Positions 34,474 to 43,632 of a DNA stretch of 58,685 nucleotides are shown in pieces (position 1 is the stretch's first letter; every line of letters begins with the position of its first letter). The notes under the pieces are model-generated. The model made no database searches. It saw only the letters and a list, made by a program, of their open reading frames with translations, and was not told the DNA's origin. The position numbers and the translations under genes were made by a program. This DNA is from Candidatus Solibacter usitatus (lineage in GTDB: Bacteria > Acidobacteriota > Terriglobia > Bryobacterales > Bryobacteraceae): contig JACPVQ010000124.1 of NCBI GenBank assembly GCA_016191645.1, positions 1 to 58,685 on the forward strand, in the 5' to 3' direction.

Positions 34474-34779
34474 ATGGCTTTTCACCCCGCGAGCACCTTG
34501 GGACAGCTTCCTCCCGGCGCTCTCACCGAAGTGAGTATTGAAGGAAAACAAATCGCGCTGTGTAACGTCGAAGGGGTCATTCATGCCATCGACGGCGTTT
34601 GCCCTCACCGTTCGGGACCGCTCGCGGAGGGCGCGCTGCATGGAACCATGGTTGTCTGCCCTTGGCACGCCTGGGAATTCGATTGCGTTACGGGCCGCCA
34701 TGATTACAATCCGGGTATTCAGTTGGAGACCTACCAGGTGAAAGTCGAAGGCGACGACATCCTGGTCGAGTTGCCGTAA
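34474..34779 (+). CDS. Rieske [2Fe-2S] ferredoxin-type protein
   Basis: A 101-aa protein with both Rieske motifs: CPHRSGPLAEG (C-x-H) and CPWHAWEFDCVTG (C-x2-H). The fold is the small ferredoxin type seen in NirD and in ferredoxin components of ring-hydroxylating dioxygenases (IHAIDGVCPH, YQVKVEGDDILVELP). It carries one electron in the cytoplasm; its partner oxygenase or reductase is not in this window. No ribosome site is clear. The stop codon is immediately followed by the TTG start of mutM, so the genes are probably co-translated. The link may be genomic only. Confidence 0.9.
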   Translation: MAFHPASTLGQLPPGALTEVSIEGKQIALCNVEGVIHAIDGVCPHRSGPLAEGALHGTMVVCPWHAWEFDCVTGRHDYNPGIQLETYQVKVEGDDILVELP

Positions 34780-35559
34780 TTGCCCGAACTCCCTGAAGTC
34801 GAAACCATCGTCACCGGCTTGGCCCCGGCTCTCACGGGGCAGTCGATTCTCTCCGTGGAAATCTTGGCGAAGCTCGTAGTGAAAACGAATTTGGATGCCA
34901 TCGTCGGGCAGACCATCACCGGAGTCCGCAGGTACGGCAAGAACATTCTGATTCAATGCGGAGACGCAACGCTCGCAATCCACCTGGGCATGACGGGAAA
35001 GTTGCTCAACAACGGCACTGTCTCTCCCTACGCCCGCGTGCTGTTTCATCTTTCCGGCGGCACGCTTGTATACGATGACATTCGACAGTTCGGGCGCATT
35101 CAATGTGCCACCGGCATTCCCCGCGGATTGGCCCGACTCGGTCCCGACCCTCTTGAACAATCGTTAACCGATTTCCTCGACGCGTTGAAGAAACGCCGTT
35201 CCAAGATTAAGCCGCTGCTACTGGACCAATCGTTCCTGCGCGGCCTTGGCAACATCTACGCCGATGAGACCTTGTTCCGCGCCGGCATTCACCCCTGCGC
35301 CATCGCCTCGCGCCTCAGCCGCGCTCGATGCCAGGTATTGTTCCAATCGATCCGTGACGTGTTGACCCTTGCCATTCGCCATCGCGGCTCGTCCATCTCC
35401 GATTACGTCGATGCCTCCGGTGAGCGCGGCGGATTTCAGAAACTGCATCAGGTCTACGGGAAAGAAGGGGAACCATGTCCGGGCTGTGGATCTCCCATCA
35501 AGCGCATTGTCGTGGCACAGCGCGGAACTCATTTCTGCCCAACTTGCCAGCGGCGTTAG
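34780..35559 (+). CDS. mutM: Formamidopyrimidine-DNA glycosylase
   Basis: A 259-aa protein starting at TTG 34780, directly after the Rieske stop. PELPEVETIVTGL places the catalytic Pro2 and Glu3 correctly after removal of Met1. IHLGMTGKL carries the conserved Lys. GLGNIYADETLFRAGIHP is the helix-two-turn-helix, and the C-terminal zinc finger is CPGCGS...HFCPTCQ. MutM excises 8-oxoguanine and formamidopyrimidines and nicks the strand. Together with the MutT-like gene at 15.4 kb the window holds two parts of the GO system. Its TAG stop overlaps by two bases the stop of the convergent 900-aa tail gene. Confidence 0.95.
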   Translation: MPELPEVETIVTGLAPALTGQSILSVEILAKLVVKTNLDAIVGQTITGVRRYGKNILIQCGDATLAIHLGMTGKLLNNGTVSPYARVLFHLSGGTLVYDDIRQFGRIQCATGIPRGLARLGPDPLEQSLTDFLDALKKRRSKIKPLLLDQSFLRGLGNIYADETLFRAGIHPCAIASRLSRARCQVLFQSIRDVLTLAIRHRGSSISDYVDASGERGGFQKLHQVYGKEGEPCPGCGSPIKRIVVAQRGTHFCPTCQRR

Positions 35560-38258
35560 CCCAGCCGGTTGGCTTTCCGGCTTAATCCACGCAAGGGCAG
35601 CAAGTACCCCATCAGGCAGAACTGGTCCAGTGCAAACAGCACAACGGATTCCAACCCTTGACCGGAAGCAAGAAAACTCTCCTTCATCCAAGGGGAAAGC
35701 GTGTCCCCCACACCTACCAGGTGGCTGCGTCCGCCATTGGCAAATCCCTTCGTCTTGCTGAAGGCCATCGATGCCACGCATTGGTCCAGGTTTCGCGAGA
35801 TCGTATAGGTGAAGCTCTCCGTCTTGAGGCAATCGAGAGTCGCACTGTTCCAACTCGACGTGTAGTTGATCACCCTATTGAACGGCCCCTCATTCACATC
35901 CGTCGGATACAACACCTCGAGCTTGCAGTTTGCGTAAGTACCCCGAACAAAGCTCATCACCTGCGTCGTAAACTCGCCGATCATCGCAGGTAAGAACGAA
36001 GCCTCTTCTGGAAACAATGCGGGATCCACGGCCCCGTTGCTGACCGCGTGGATTGGAAAACCGAACTGCGCTTGGAACTGATCCTTTGTGTAGGTGTCAT
36101 GAAAAGGCAACCCCGATCCGTCATACGGGAAGTACCACCATTGGACTTCGCCGAATTGCAGATACGGCTGCACCCCGGCCTCCACCATCACTTGCGCCAT
36201 GTCGCGGTAGACCTGCTTCCAATAGCTGATGCTGGTTGGCGAGAAGTTGGTTTGCAGTGCGGGCGTATTCAGCAGCACAGGCGATCCGCTCGGGTAACGC
36301 TGCGCAATCCCGGCCGTGGTCGAAGGATCGCCGTGCTGCAATTCCATGCTGAACGCAACCGTCACGTCAATGTTGTACAGCTTCAAGGCCGCGCAATAAC
36401 TTCGCGTCCAGTCGCGAACCGCGCGGTTAATTCGCGGAGTCGCCGATAGGTCGGTGCGCCACTCTCCATCCACGCCCCCTTCCAATGTGGGCCCGCTCGG
36501 CGTCGCGAAGAAGTATCCGGACGTCGGCGTTGCCGCAATGGTGAAGTTGTTTCCGTCCGCGCCCATCACCCGCGAATAGATCGTCAACACGCTTCCAGTC
36601 GCCTGTGCCCGTATGCCCGTCGTTCCATTGTTGATCCGGAGTTCCAGCGCTCTGGTGATCTCATCGGATGTTTCCCCAATCAAATTCAGGTGTTGAAAAA
36701 CCGTTTCGCTTCCGGGCTGTCCTACTCTGCCAACAGTTACCGTAGTCAACGAACTGAAGATCGGCGTACCCGAAAAGGTTATTGTCCCGAAGGCGTATTG
36801 ATGGCCCTGACGAACCAGTTCGTAAAACCACAGCGCCCCTGCGTAGTGATTTGCCCTTCCCCGAAACCCCAGAGTGAACAAGTTCCATGCCGTGCGCTCG
36901 GGTGCAATGCTGATCGAATGATCCGTGTCCCAATCCGTTGCGGCGGTAAATCGATCCATCGCAACCGTGTCGGGCAGATCCTCGCTAGGGACCGCGGCCT
37001 CAAGATAATCGATGTAGAGATACTTCCCATTCGTTCCGCTGTGCGTGATCGAAACCGTATGACTCCCCGCCGCCAAAGTACCAATCGGTATGCGGACCAG
37101 AACGTCTTCTCCGGCTAAAGCGAGATCGTGTTGTTGCGGTGCGCCGTTATCCACGATGATCGTCACCATCGCGGCGTTTGATGCCAAACGGGAGCCAAGG
37201 TACAGCGTGTGCGAATCCGTACAGCTATACACCGTCGAGCAGGAGTCTCCCGCGTTGCTCGAATAACGGATGCTCCCGCCCGAGAAATTCCCCGCCGCCG
37301 CAACCCAGTTTCCATTCCAGATGAACTCCGGAGAGTTGCCCTCGATGCGTACGCTCTTCTTCCCAGCCACGCGATACGCTCGATTGGTTCCGGTCACTTG
37401 CCAGTTCGTAACCACTACGGAGAATTCCGTTCGAACAAACTGTCCGCTATGAAAATCCGCCGCGTAAGTCCAGCGCATCTTTCGAATCGCGGCCGTTGGA
37501 ATCGCTTCATTCGCTAGGTCGTGCAGATTCGCAAAGGGAATCGTGATCCGCCACTTCGATGGAGACGCGCCTCCCGTGAAATTCTGCGACGCGGGCGTCC
37601 AGGTTTCCGATTTTGCGCCCGACGTGAACCCGTATGCTCCCAGCAGGTTCCCACCCGCTCCCGCGGTCGCGTATTCCAACCGGATTGTATTGCCTGCCCT
37701 GCTGGCACTCATAGACGGCGACAAACTGTTGACCGCATCCACGATTGCCTGCGCCACGGACGAGATCGTGTCACCGCTTGCCACCAGGTGATTGTATTGC
37801 TCGTCCAACCATGCGAGGCCCGTGTAGTCGCCCACCGTCAAAGATCCGCCCAACGTGAACTCGGCGTACGCATGTGCGTAACTTCCCTCAATCGCCGTCG
37901 CATAATCTTTCAAGCCGACTTTGTACACTTGCTCTGCGGCCCCTGCCCAGATTCGCAGATAGGGCCAATCCACTGTCGGATAGATCCCCGAATCCATCGC
38001 CATGCAATTGGTACGAACTTCGTCGTAACTCAGTGTCAAGCCGCTGAGATCTCCATCCGGCAGATTGCGGAACAGCGGATGCTCAATCACGTTGTCGCGA
38101 TTCCAATCAACCACCGCCCAATCGAACGATTGCCGCCAGCATCCCGAAACCGTGAACCCGTTTGCCGACGCCGCGCTCAACGCCGCAATCGCCGATGGTT
38201 TCTCGAAGTAGCACTGCAGGTCCCTGTCGGGCCTCAGCTTTTGCAGAGTTTCCGGCAT
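35556..38258 (-). CDS. Large phage tail protein with TIM-barrel-like C-terminal domain
   Basis: A 900-aa protein, last gene of the head-tail cluster, starting 4 nt after the tail-hub stop. Residues about 1-260 are unassigned but carry tail-like beta strands. About 330-450 resembles a carbohydrate-binding sandwich (SIRYSSNAGDSCSTVYS, GSHTVSITHSG). About 620-890 looks like a glycoside-hydrolase-type TIM barrel (YCAALKLYNIDVTVAFSMEL, VQPYLQFGEVQWWYFPYD, MIGEFTTQVMSFV, LDCLKTESFTYTISRN). The Glu in LQFGEVQWW sits where GH barrels place acid/base residues. RcGTA also has a large tail protein with a TIM-barrel domain. A role in glycan binding or cleavage during attachment is inferred. Its stop overlaps mutM's. 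Confidence 0.6.
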   Translation of the reverse strand: MPETLQKLRPDRDLQCYFEKPSAIAALSAASANGFTVSGCWRQSFDWAVVDWNRDNVIEHPLFRNLPDGDLSGLTLSYDEVRTNCMAMDSGIYPTVDWPYLRIWAGAAEQVYKVGLKDYATAIEGSYAHAYAEFTLGGSLTVGDYTGLAWLDEQYNHLVASGDTISSVAQAIVDAVNSLSPSMSASRAGNTIRLEYATAGAGGNLLGAYGFTSGAKSETWTPASQNFTGGASPSKWRITIPFANLHDLANEAIPTAAIRKMRWTYAADFHSGQFVRTEFSVVVTNWQVTGTNRAYRVAGKKSVRIEGNSPEFIWNGNWVAAAGNFSGGSIRYSSNAGDSCSTVYSCTDSHTLYLGSRLASNAAMVTIIVDNGAPQQHDLALAGEDVLVRIPIGTLAAGSHTVSITHSGTNGKYLYIDYLEAAVPSEDLPDTVAMDRFTAATDWDTDHSISIAPERTAWNLFTLGFRGRANHYAGALWFYELVRQGHQYAFGTITFSGTPIFSSLTTVTVGRVGQPGSETVFQHLNLIGETSDEITRALELRINNGTTGIRAQATGSVLTIYSRVMGADGNNFTIAATPTSGYFFATPSGPTLEGGVDGEWRTDLSATPRINRAVRDWTRSYCAALKLYNIDVTVAFSMELQHGDPSTTAGIAQRYPSGSPVLLNTPALQTNFSPTSISYWKQVYRDMAQVMVEAGVQPYLQFGEVQWWYFPYDGSGLPFHDTYTKDQFQAQFGFPIHAVSNGAVDPALFPEEASFLPAMIGEFTTQVMSFVRGTYANCKLEVLYPTDVNEGPFNRVINYTSSWNSATLDCLKTESFTYTISRNLDQCVASMAFSKTKGFANGGRSHLVGVGDTLSPWMKESFLASGQGLESVVLFALDQFCLMGYLLPLRGLSRKANRLG

Positions 38259-38262
38259 GGCG

Positions 38263-41200
38263 TCACAGACGAATCGTAACGGTCAAATCGCGGCCAGGTG
38301 TGTCGGTAGCTCCCGTTGGCACAGAAGTGATCGCAAGAGTCAGGATGCTCTGCGCCTGAAGAGGCGGAAGGTCAGTTCCCAAAATCGTATTGGAAACCAG
38401 CGCGCCCGCCGGAATCGAAAGACTACAGTAATCCGCCCCGTTTAGGCGCACGGTCATTTGAATGGATGAAGTAACTGGCGCCTCTTGAACGCGGGCGAAG
38501 ATATCCCGCACGGCGTGAGATGCATCGCAAACCAGATCCGGGGTCGCCTTGTTCTGAACGGCGAGAAATCCTTCCACCTGCATCGTGTACTGGCCGCCGG
38601 AGAGCGTGCGCAGGCCGCCGGCGCTCAGCCCCGTAAATGCTTGGCTTCGAACAGGGCTGGTCCCCTTCGAATTCGTGACCGATAATTCCACCGCCGCCAC
38701 TCGGACATCGGGCAAGGAGATGGACGCCGAGTACATCCCGCTCGCTGGGCTTCCAAAAAAATCGCGCGGGAATGCAAGTATCGTAGTGCGTGCCGTCAGA
38801 TGGTACATCTTTTCGCCGGACGCGTGCCCGGCGGCGGAAGTCCCCAGCACCCCTCTATCTACGCGATAGCTAAATCCTGCGCTCAGAACCTCAACCACCT
38901 TCATGATCTCGGCTCCTACCTGAACGTGGTTGCCAACAAGGGCTGTTCCGGCGGTCGAGAGAGCAATGGTTGTCTCGGCGGCTCCAGCGGCAGACGTGAT
39001 CGTGAACGCAGTTGGATTCATCAGTTCGTTCCAATGATGCAGCGTCACCGTACCAGTCTCGATACTTCGTGTGTTAGCGAAACTTGAGAAGCTGATCCCG
39101 GCCACTTCCACTGCCCCCGCCGCTCCAACCGACAGGCCGAAACTTGGCATTGGCGGCGGTCCCGAATCCAACGACGATCCCGCCGCTCCTCCAATGAACC
39201 ACCGCGTCGCCGGCGATGCCTCTGCCGGTGATTCCATGTCTTGTGCGTTCGCACCCCTTCCGCTGACATGAACCGTCAATCCCGGCCGGTTGGGCACCTC
39301 AAATGACACTGGGCTTGACGCGCCGCTCGCTCCAAGCTTCCACGAACTCTCCGCGACGCAGAACCAGCTGCTCGAATCGGGCGTCACTTGCCACGTCGGC
39401 GTCACGGTTAACCCCGTCGCCGTATTCGATTCGATCCTCCGTTCCTGTCCCGCCCCCACGCCTTTCGTGATTCGCGCAATCTTGCCGCTCAGTGTTCCCG
39501 CTGCCATCGCTAACGATCCGTTCCCAATCGTGTTCGCCGAATAGAGAGTCGCCGCCGCGGGCGGTTGAAGTTCCTCGCGCCAATACAGATTAGCGTGATG
39601 ATAGTTGGCGTCCGGCGGCACAATGAAATCGGGCGTGATGCCCGTATCGATGAACGACGCTCCCGTGGCCCCCGCTGCAATGCGCCGCATCTCGGAAGGA
39701 TCGCCGCCCCGATAAACCGAAAATGTGGTTGCCTCCACGGGCAGCAGAATATCCCTCAGCGTCACTTGGTATGTTGTGCCGGCGCCCAGCGTCGCCTTCG
39801 CCACAAACGATAGTTCGCTTTCAGCCCCGCCGGCGCCCACACCCGTAATTCCGTAGTACAACGTCCGGTTGCCTGCCAGTGTGCCGCCAGTCGCGTTTGT
39901 TTCAGCGGACAAAGAGAGTGACGGCCGCCGGCTCTGAGCGATATCGGGTTTCGCGGGCGTTGTAAATCCAGCGGAAACCACCGATGCCGCGCTTCCATCC
40001 GCCAGCTCCACTGCATACTCCGAAATCGAATACTGCACCTGCCCGTCGCTGTCCACCATGTTCCCCTGCAGCGGGCGAGGCACTCGAAGCGGGTAGGAAC
40101 TCTGCCCGCCGTGCACAATCGATCTGCCCCCGGCGGCATCCGTGTACCAGCCGTCGTCGTGCAACTGCGCCACCACGTGGATCCTCGCGCAGTTCAAGCT
40201 CGGCTGCAGGGTAAGAATTCGAAACGGCTTCCTGTCGATGCCTTCCTTCGCATACGTCAGCGTGATGATGTCCCCAGGCCGCAGCGTGATTCCGCGAACG
40301 CTGGTGTCGAATTCAGCGAAGAAGTTTCCTGCAATCGATCTCCGCAGCATGCATTGCAAAATCCGCGCCGCTTGATTGTAGTTCGCCACTCCTTCGATCA
40401 CTACTCCGCTTTGAATCTCCTGCCCCGCCCGCTCTACATCGCTGACGTCGGCCATCGACACGGTGTCAACCTGGTAGTGGTTCAGCTCATCGCGCACTTG
40501 CATGCTCAACCGGTTCGGTATATCCGAAGCACTCTTTGTCGTGAATCGCAGCGATGGTTCTCCGTTCCCTCTACGGGCGATCCCGGAGTAGCCGTTTGTT
40601 CCGTCTCCGAATTCATAGGCGGGCCAGCCGCCGTTCATGGCAACCGTGCTGTTGCTCCCCAGAGGCTTCGATGATTGTTGCCCCGGCAGCGTGCTCTCGA
40701 TGGAGACTTCCAGTCTCCCGTCCGTGCCGTATCGCAGAAACAGCAGGCTCCCTTGAGTTATGTTCCTGATGATCTCGCTCGTGCTCTTTCGCTCCGCCAG
40801 CACCAGGTGACAACGAAAGCGAGGGACCATGATCGCATTCCCTTGCGTATCCTCCGCTGCGATCAATTCATCGCAGTACTGCGCAACAGTCGCGAAACTG
40901 CCGGCGTTCAACTCCGCTAGCCTCCATCCGCTTCTGCGCAGCACATCCAGCAGAACCCACGCCGGATTACTAGTATTGCCGGGCGTCATCGGAGATCCGT
41001 CTTCCGCGTACAAGGGCAGCTTCAAACCGTCCACAAGCACATCAAAGCGAGGCTCCGTGCCGCTCTTCTGCATGTTGTTCGGCACATACGAATACAAATA
41101 CGCCACGCTGCCGTACGGTCTTCCTGCGTCGCCGAACTCCATGCAAGGAACTCCGTTACGTTCTCCCAAGCTGACTACTCTGTACCATCCAGTTGCCGAT

Positions 41201-42042
41201 TGATCCCGCGACGAGTCGCGCTCGCTCAGCTCATAACCATTGACGATGACCTTCTCCACTCCTTGCAAAGGCCCGCCGCCAATCAGCACTTCCACATGCG
41301 TCCCGTTTCCTTCGGTCCGCCCTCTCGCCACGATTCCCCGAACCCACCCGGAACCGTAAACGATCGGAACAGGCAGCGTGCTGACAGCAGGTATGAGATC
41401 CACACCGCCGAACCTCCCCACTGCAAACATTCCTCGAGATTCACAGTCCGGTTGTGTGTACCCGCAACTGGAATAGGCGGAGCTGCCATCCAGAAGCCCC
41501 ACCCCTCCCGCTTGATCCGCGGAATACCCGCACGCAAAGAACGGCGAGTAGCGCCCCTCGGTCCCGCCATCAATCGCCACCAGTCTCTGCTCGGCGCGTT
41601 CGGGAAACAGCCATGAACAGCGCCGCTGCACTCGAACGTTCGGCAAGGTGACGCGTTGCGTACTGATCCGGTTGTGGAAACTTAATCGAACGGTGGTCTC
41701 CGCTATCTCATCCACGCCCGAACAGATCCCTCGGAACAGAGTGCGAATCTCGCTCGTCGCCAGTCCCGTCGTCAGATCGAAGAACGCGAATCTCGCAATC
41801 AGCTGTGCGCCCTTCCATGCGCGCGACAACGCAGAGTCTGTATGCGCGAGCGTTACAGAAACTCTTCCCCCTGACAAATCAAACGCATCATGCCGCAGCA
41901 CCCGAGCCTGATAGGAATGCGCATTCTGCACCACCTCATGCGTACTCCAATAGTGTTTGTAGCCATTGCCCTCTTCCACCTCCAGCAACACGACAGGTGT
42001 ATCCGCGACCTCACTCTCCTTAATTTCGTAAAGGCTTGGCAC
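38263..42042 (-). CDS. Tail hub/tip protein with gpL-like four-Cys domain
   Basis: A 1259-aa protein. The GTG at 42042 is chosen because GGAAGGAG lies 6 nt upstream; a longer reading from 42111 enters repeat DNA. Residues about 1-120 look like the DUF2163/BR0599 tail domain (PVVLLEVEEGNGYKHYWSTH). Cys142, 171, 193 and 200 (RRCSW, FACGY, SSCGYTQPDC) resemble the Fe-S-binding C-terminal domain of lambda gpL. The middle, to about 660, has baseplate-hub character (SGVVIEGVANYNQAARILQC, LRPGDIITLTYAKEGID). The last 600 residues contain fibronectin-like domains (NRTLYYGITGVGAGGAESEL). It would close the tail tube and contact the target cell, as lambda gpL/gpJ or RcGTA hub proteins do. Confidence 0.7.
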   Translation of the reverse strand: MPSLYEIKESEVADTPVVLLEVEEGNGYKHYWSTHEVVQNAHSYQARVLRHDAFDLSGGRVSVTLAHTDSALSRAWKGAQLIARFAFFDLTTGLATSEIRTLFRGICSGVDEIAETTVRLSFHNRISTQRVTLPNVRVQRRCSWLFPERAEQRLVAIDGGTEGRYSPFFACGYSADQAGGVGLLDGSSAYSSCGYTQPDCESRGMFAVGRFGGVDLIPAVSTLPVPIVYGSGWVRGIVARGRTEGNGTHVEVLIGGGPLQGVEKVIVNGYELSERDSSRDQSATGWYRVVSLGERNGVPCMEFGDAGRPYGSVAYLYSYVPNNMQKSGTEPRFDVLVDGLKLPLYAEDGSPMTPGNTSNPAWVLLDVLRRSGWRLAELNAGSFATVAQYCDELIAAEDTQGNAIMVPRFRCHLVLAERKSTSEIIRNITQGSLLFLRYGTDGRLEVSIESTLPGQQSSKPLGSNSTVAMNGGWPAYEFGDGTNGYSGIARRGNGEPSLRFTTKSASDIPNRLSMQVRDELNHYQVDTVSMADVSDVERAGQEIQSGVVIEGVANYNQAARILQCMLRRSIAGNFFAEFDTSVRGITLRPGDIITLTYAKEGIDRKPFRILTLQPSLNCARIHVVAQLHDDGWYTDAAGGRSIVHGGQSSYPLRVPRPLQGNMVDSDGQVQYSISEYAVELADGSAASVVSAGFTTPAKPDIAQSRRPSLSLSAETNATGGTLAGNRTLYYGITGVGAGGAESELSFVAKATLGAGTTYQVTLRDILLPVEATTFSVYRGGDPSEMRRIAAGATGASFIDTGITPDFIVPPDANYHHANLYWREELQPPAAATLYSANTIGNGSLAMAAGTLSGKIARITKGVGAGQERRIESNTATGLTVTPTWQVTPDSSSWFCVAESSWKLGASGASSPVSFEVPNRPGLTVHVSGRGANAQDMESPAEASPATRWFIGGAAGSSLDSGPPPMPSFGLSVGAAGAVEVAGISFSSFANTRSIETGTVTLHHWNELMNPTAFTITSAAGAAETTIALSTAGTALVGNHVQVGAEIMKVVEVLSAGFSYRVDRGVLGTSAAGHASGEKMYHLTARTTILAFPRDFFGSPASGMYSASISLPDVRVAAVELSVTNSKGTSPVRSQAFTGLSAGGLRTLSGGQYTMQVEGFLAVQNKATPDLVCDASHAVRDIFARVQEAPVTSSIQMTVRLNGADYCSLSIPAGALVSNTILGTDLPPLQAQSILTLAITSVPTGATDTPGRDLTVTIRL

Positions 42043-42060
42043 CCATTGCTCCTTCCTGCT

Positions 42061-42349
42061 CCCTGAAATCTTTCCACGTTGCCTTGTACTACTACTCTCT
42101 GAGATCTCCACAAGCCGCGAAGATTTCCTTTGGTTGCGGCTGTGCTTGCTCTGTACTACTAGCCTCTGAACTCTTCCCGAACTGCGAAGATTTTCTTTGG
42201 TTGCGGCTGTGCTGCTCTGTAATACTAGCCCCTGAGTCTTCCTGAACTGCGAAGATTTCCTTTGGTTGCGGCTGTGCTGCTCTGTAATACTAGCCCCTGA
42301 AATCTTCCTGAACTGCGAAGATTTCCTTTGGTTGCTGCTGTGCTGCTCT
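42061..42349. repeat. Tandem repeat, about 66 bp period, four copies plus a partial one
   Basis: The motif GCGAAGATTT recurs at 42117, 42184, 42249 and 42315, spacings of 67, 65 and 66 bp. Each unit also has TTTGGTTGCGGCTGTGC and CTCTGT(A)ATACTAGCC. A degenerate partial unit precedes the first. There are no spacers, so it is not a CRISPR. A shorter match lies in copy A at 14949-14970. It fills most of a 447-nt gap between two tail genes; no gene was seen in it. Confidence 0.85.
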
Positions 42350-42489
42350 GTGGGGCAGATCTCCAGATCTGCAGCGGGATCTCCAGATCCCGCACAGATC
42401 TCCAGATCTGCAGCGGGATCTCCAGATCCCGCATGGCCTCGCCAGAGGCCATCGGCTGCCGGCAGCCGTGATGGAATGCCCGGCAGCCG
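42350..42489. repeat. Palindromic dispersed repeat element, copy C
   Basis: It starts with GTGGGGCAG at 42350. Two 39-bp units each contain a CAGATCT-CC-AGATCTG palindrome (42356-42371, 42395-42410) and a 9-bp-arm palindrome GCGGGATCT-CC-AGATCCCGC (42374-42393, 42413-42432). GGCCTCGCCAGAGGCC and GGCTGCCGGCAGCC follow. It matches copy B in order and sequence, and lies next to the tandem repeat, as copy A does with its single unit. Confidence 0.85.
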
Positions 42490-43275
42490 TCATATCGTAG
42501 TCAATACGATCCTCGTCGAACTCAACCCGGGCCCATCCGCCACCCAATGCAACCCGTCATCCGCAAACCGGCACCTCCGAACCCCACTCCTTGCATTCGT
42601 AGCCTTGTACAGAGTTGCCGCGGCCGAGGGCTCCAGCTGCGCGCCGCACACAACCACTTCGCTCATCGCCGGCAACTCGAAGCCCGCCAGCACCACTTCC
42701 ACGTTTCCACTCCATTGCGCCGAGAATTCCAAACGCGACCATTCGCCCGCTGACGTAAATTCCCTCACCCCTGGCGCAACCTCTCCGCCAAGCACCAGCC
42801 GCAATACCCCACTACCCACCCACTTCGCATATGCGCTCAACGTATATCGATAACCTGCCGGTGCCGCGATCAGCTGATAAACCCTCCGCGCAGCGTTGGT
42901 CGGATTCGTGATCCTCGCAGCCGACGTGCCTCCGAAGGCATCCACCTGTCCATCAACAAGCAGAACCCCGGCGTCCTTGAACCACGCGGAAAGAATCAGC
43001 TCTCCGCTATAAGCGAGAAGGTTGTCGAACGGATCCAGAAACGTGAACGCCCGCAGTCTACCTTCCGCCGCAACAAACACCGCGTCGATCGCTTGTCGCT
43101 CATTCGCACCGAGTCCCGTCAACTTTAGTTCCCACGAGTCCTTGTCCACAGCGGAATCCGCATAACGGAACCGTTTCCCGCCGGCCGACTCGCGTACTGC
43201 CGTCCGGTAATTCTTCGCCCTCCGCGCTGGGTACTGCACCATCGCCCCTGTTTCAAGTTGTGGAAATACAAGCAT
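42490..43275 (-). CDS. Phage minor tail protein with carbohydrate-binding-like domain
   Basis: A 261-aa protein. Residues about 1-85 (FPQLETGAMVQYPARRAKNY, LTGLGANERQAIDAVFVAAE, FTFLDPFDNLL) are paralogous to the neighbouring 116-aa protein and resemble DUF2460-type minor tail proteins near the tail end. Residues about 95-240 look like a beta-sandwich carbohydrate-binding domain (GTSAARITNPTNAARRVYQL, YTLSAYAKWVGSG, WSRLEFSAQWSG, VVVCGAQLEPS). It may decorate the tail tip. It starts 5 nt after the upstream gene's stop and is followed by the 447-nt repeat region. Confidence 0.6.
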   Translation of the reverse strand: MLVFPQLETGAMVQYPARRAKNYRTAVRESAGGKRFRYADSAVDKDSWELKLTGLGANERQAIDAVFVAAEGRLRAFTFLDPFDNLLAYSGELILSAWFKDAGVLLVDGQVDAFGGTSAARITNPTNAARRVYQLIAAPAGYRYTLSAYAKWVGSGVLRLVLGGEVAPGVREFTSAGEWSRLEFSAQWSGNVEVVLAGFELPAMSEVVVCGAQLEPSAAATLYKATNARSGVRRCRFADDGLHWVADGPGLSSTRIVLTTI

Positions 43276-43280
43276 GCCTA

Positions 43281-43631
43281 TCAGCGCTTTCTGATGACTA
43301 GATACACGCCGGCTTTGTCATCGTCCTCGTGGGCCATCGTAAATGCATCTCCATCAAATTCGGCAACCTCCACAACCCCGGTCTCAGGATCGACCAGAGT
43401 GAAACTTCCCTGCCGCCCTCTTTGCTGCTCAAAATGCATGCGAAAGTTGCGCGCCTCCCGTTCGTCCAGCTCTCTCAGCGGAACTCCCCATTTCCGTGCG
43501 GCTGTGTTTTGCAGCCGAAACCGTTGTTCCGTTCCATCCAGAAAACTCACTACTTCCGTCCGGTATTCTCTGCTGCTGTGCATTGGATACTGCGACGGCG
43601 CGCCTGTCTTTAACGTGGGAAAGTCAGCCAT
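43281..43631 (-). CDS. Phage minor tail protein (DUF2460-like)
   Basis: A 116-aa protein: FPTLKTGAPSQYPMHSSREY, FRLQNTAARKWGVPLRELDE and FTLVDPETGVVEVAEFDGDA. It has the pattern of small minor tail proteins that lie just after the tape measure gene (lambda gpM or DUF2460 type). It is a shorter paralog of the N-terminal domain of the next gene (FP.L.TGA..QYP, YRT). It follows the short tape-measure candidate by one base. It probably joins the tail tube end to the hub. Confidence 0.65.
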   Translation of the reverse strand: MADFPTLKTGAPSQYPMHSSREYRTEVVSFLDGTEQRFRLQNTAARKWGVPLRELDEREARNFRMHFEQQRGRQGSFTLVDPETGVVEVAEFDGDAFTMAHEDDDKAGVYLVIRKR

Positions 43632-43632
43632 G

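Noticed and set aside
34474-35559. Rieske-MutM fusion by readthrough
   Set aside because: The TAA stop is in frame at the end of a complete Rieske fold, and MutM needs a free N-terminal Pro2, so the TTG start is required.
42043-42111. ATG at 42111 as start of the tail hub gene
   Set aside because: The extra 23 residues come from repeat DNA; GTG 42042 has GGAAGGAG in ideal position and begins at the family-like sequence.
42061-42432. Possible CRISPR array from regularly spaced repeats
   Set aside because: The units are contiguous with no unique spacers, the palindromic part has its own 39-bp period, and no cas gene is near.
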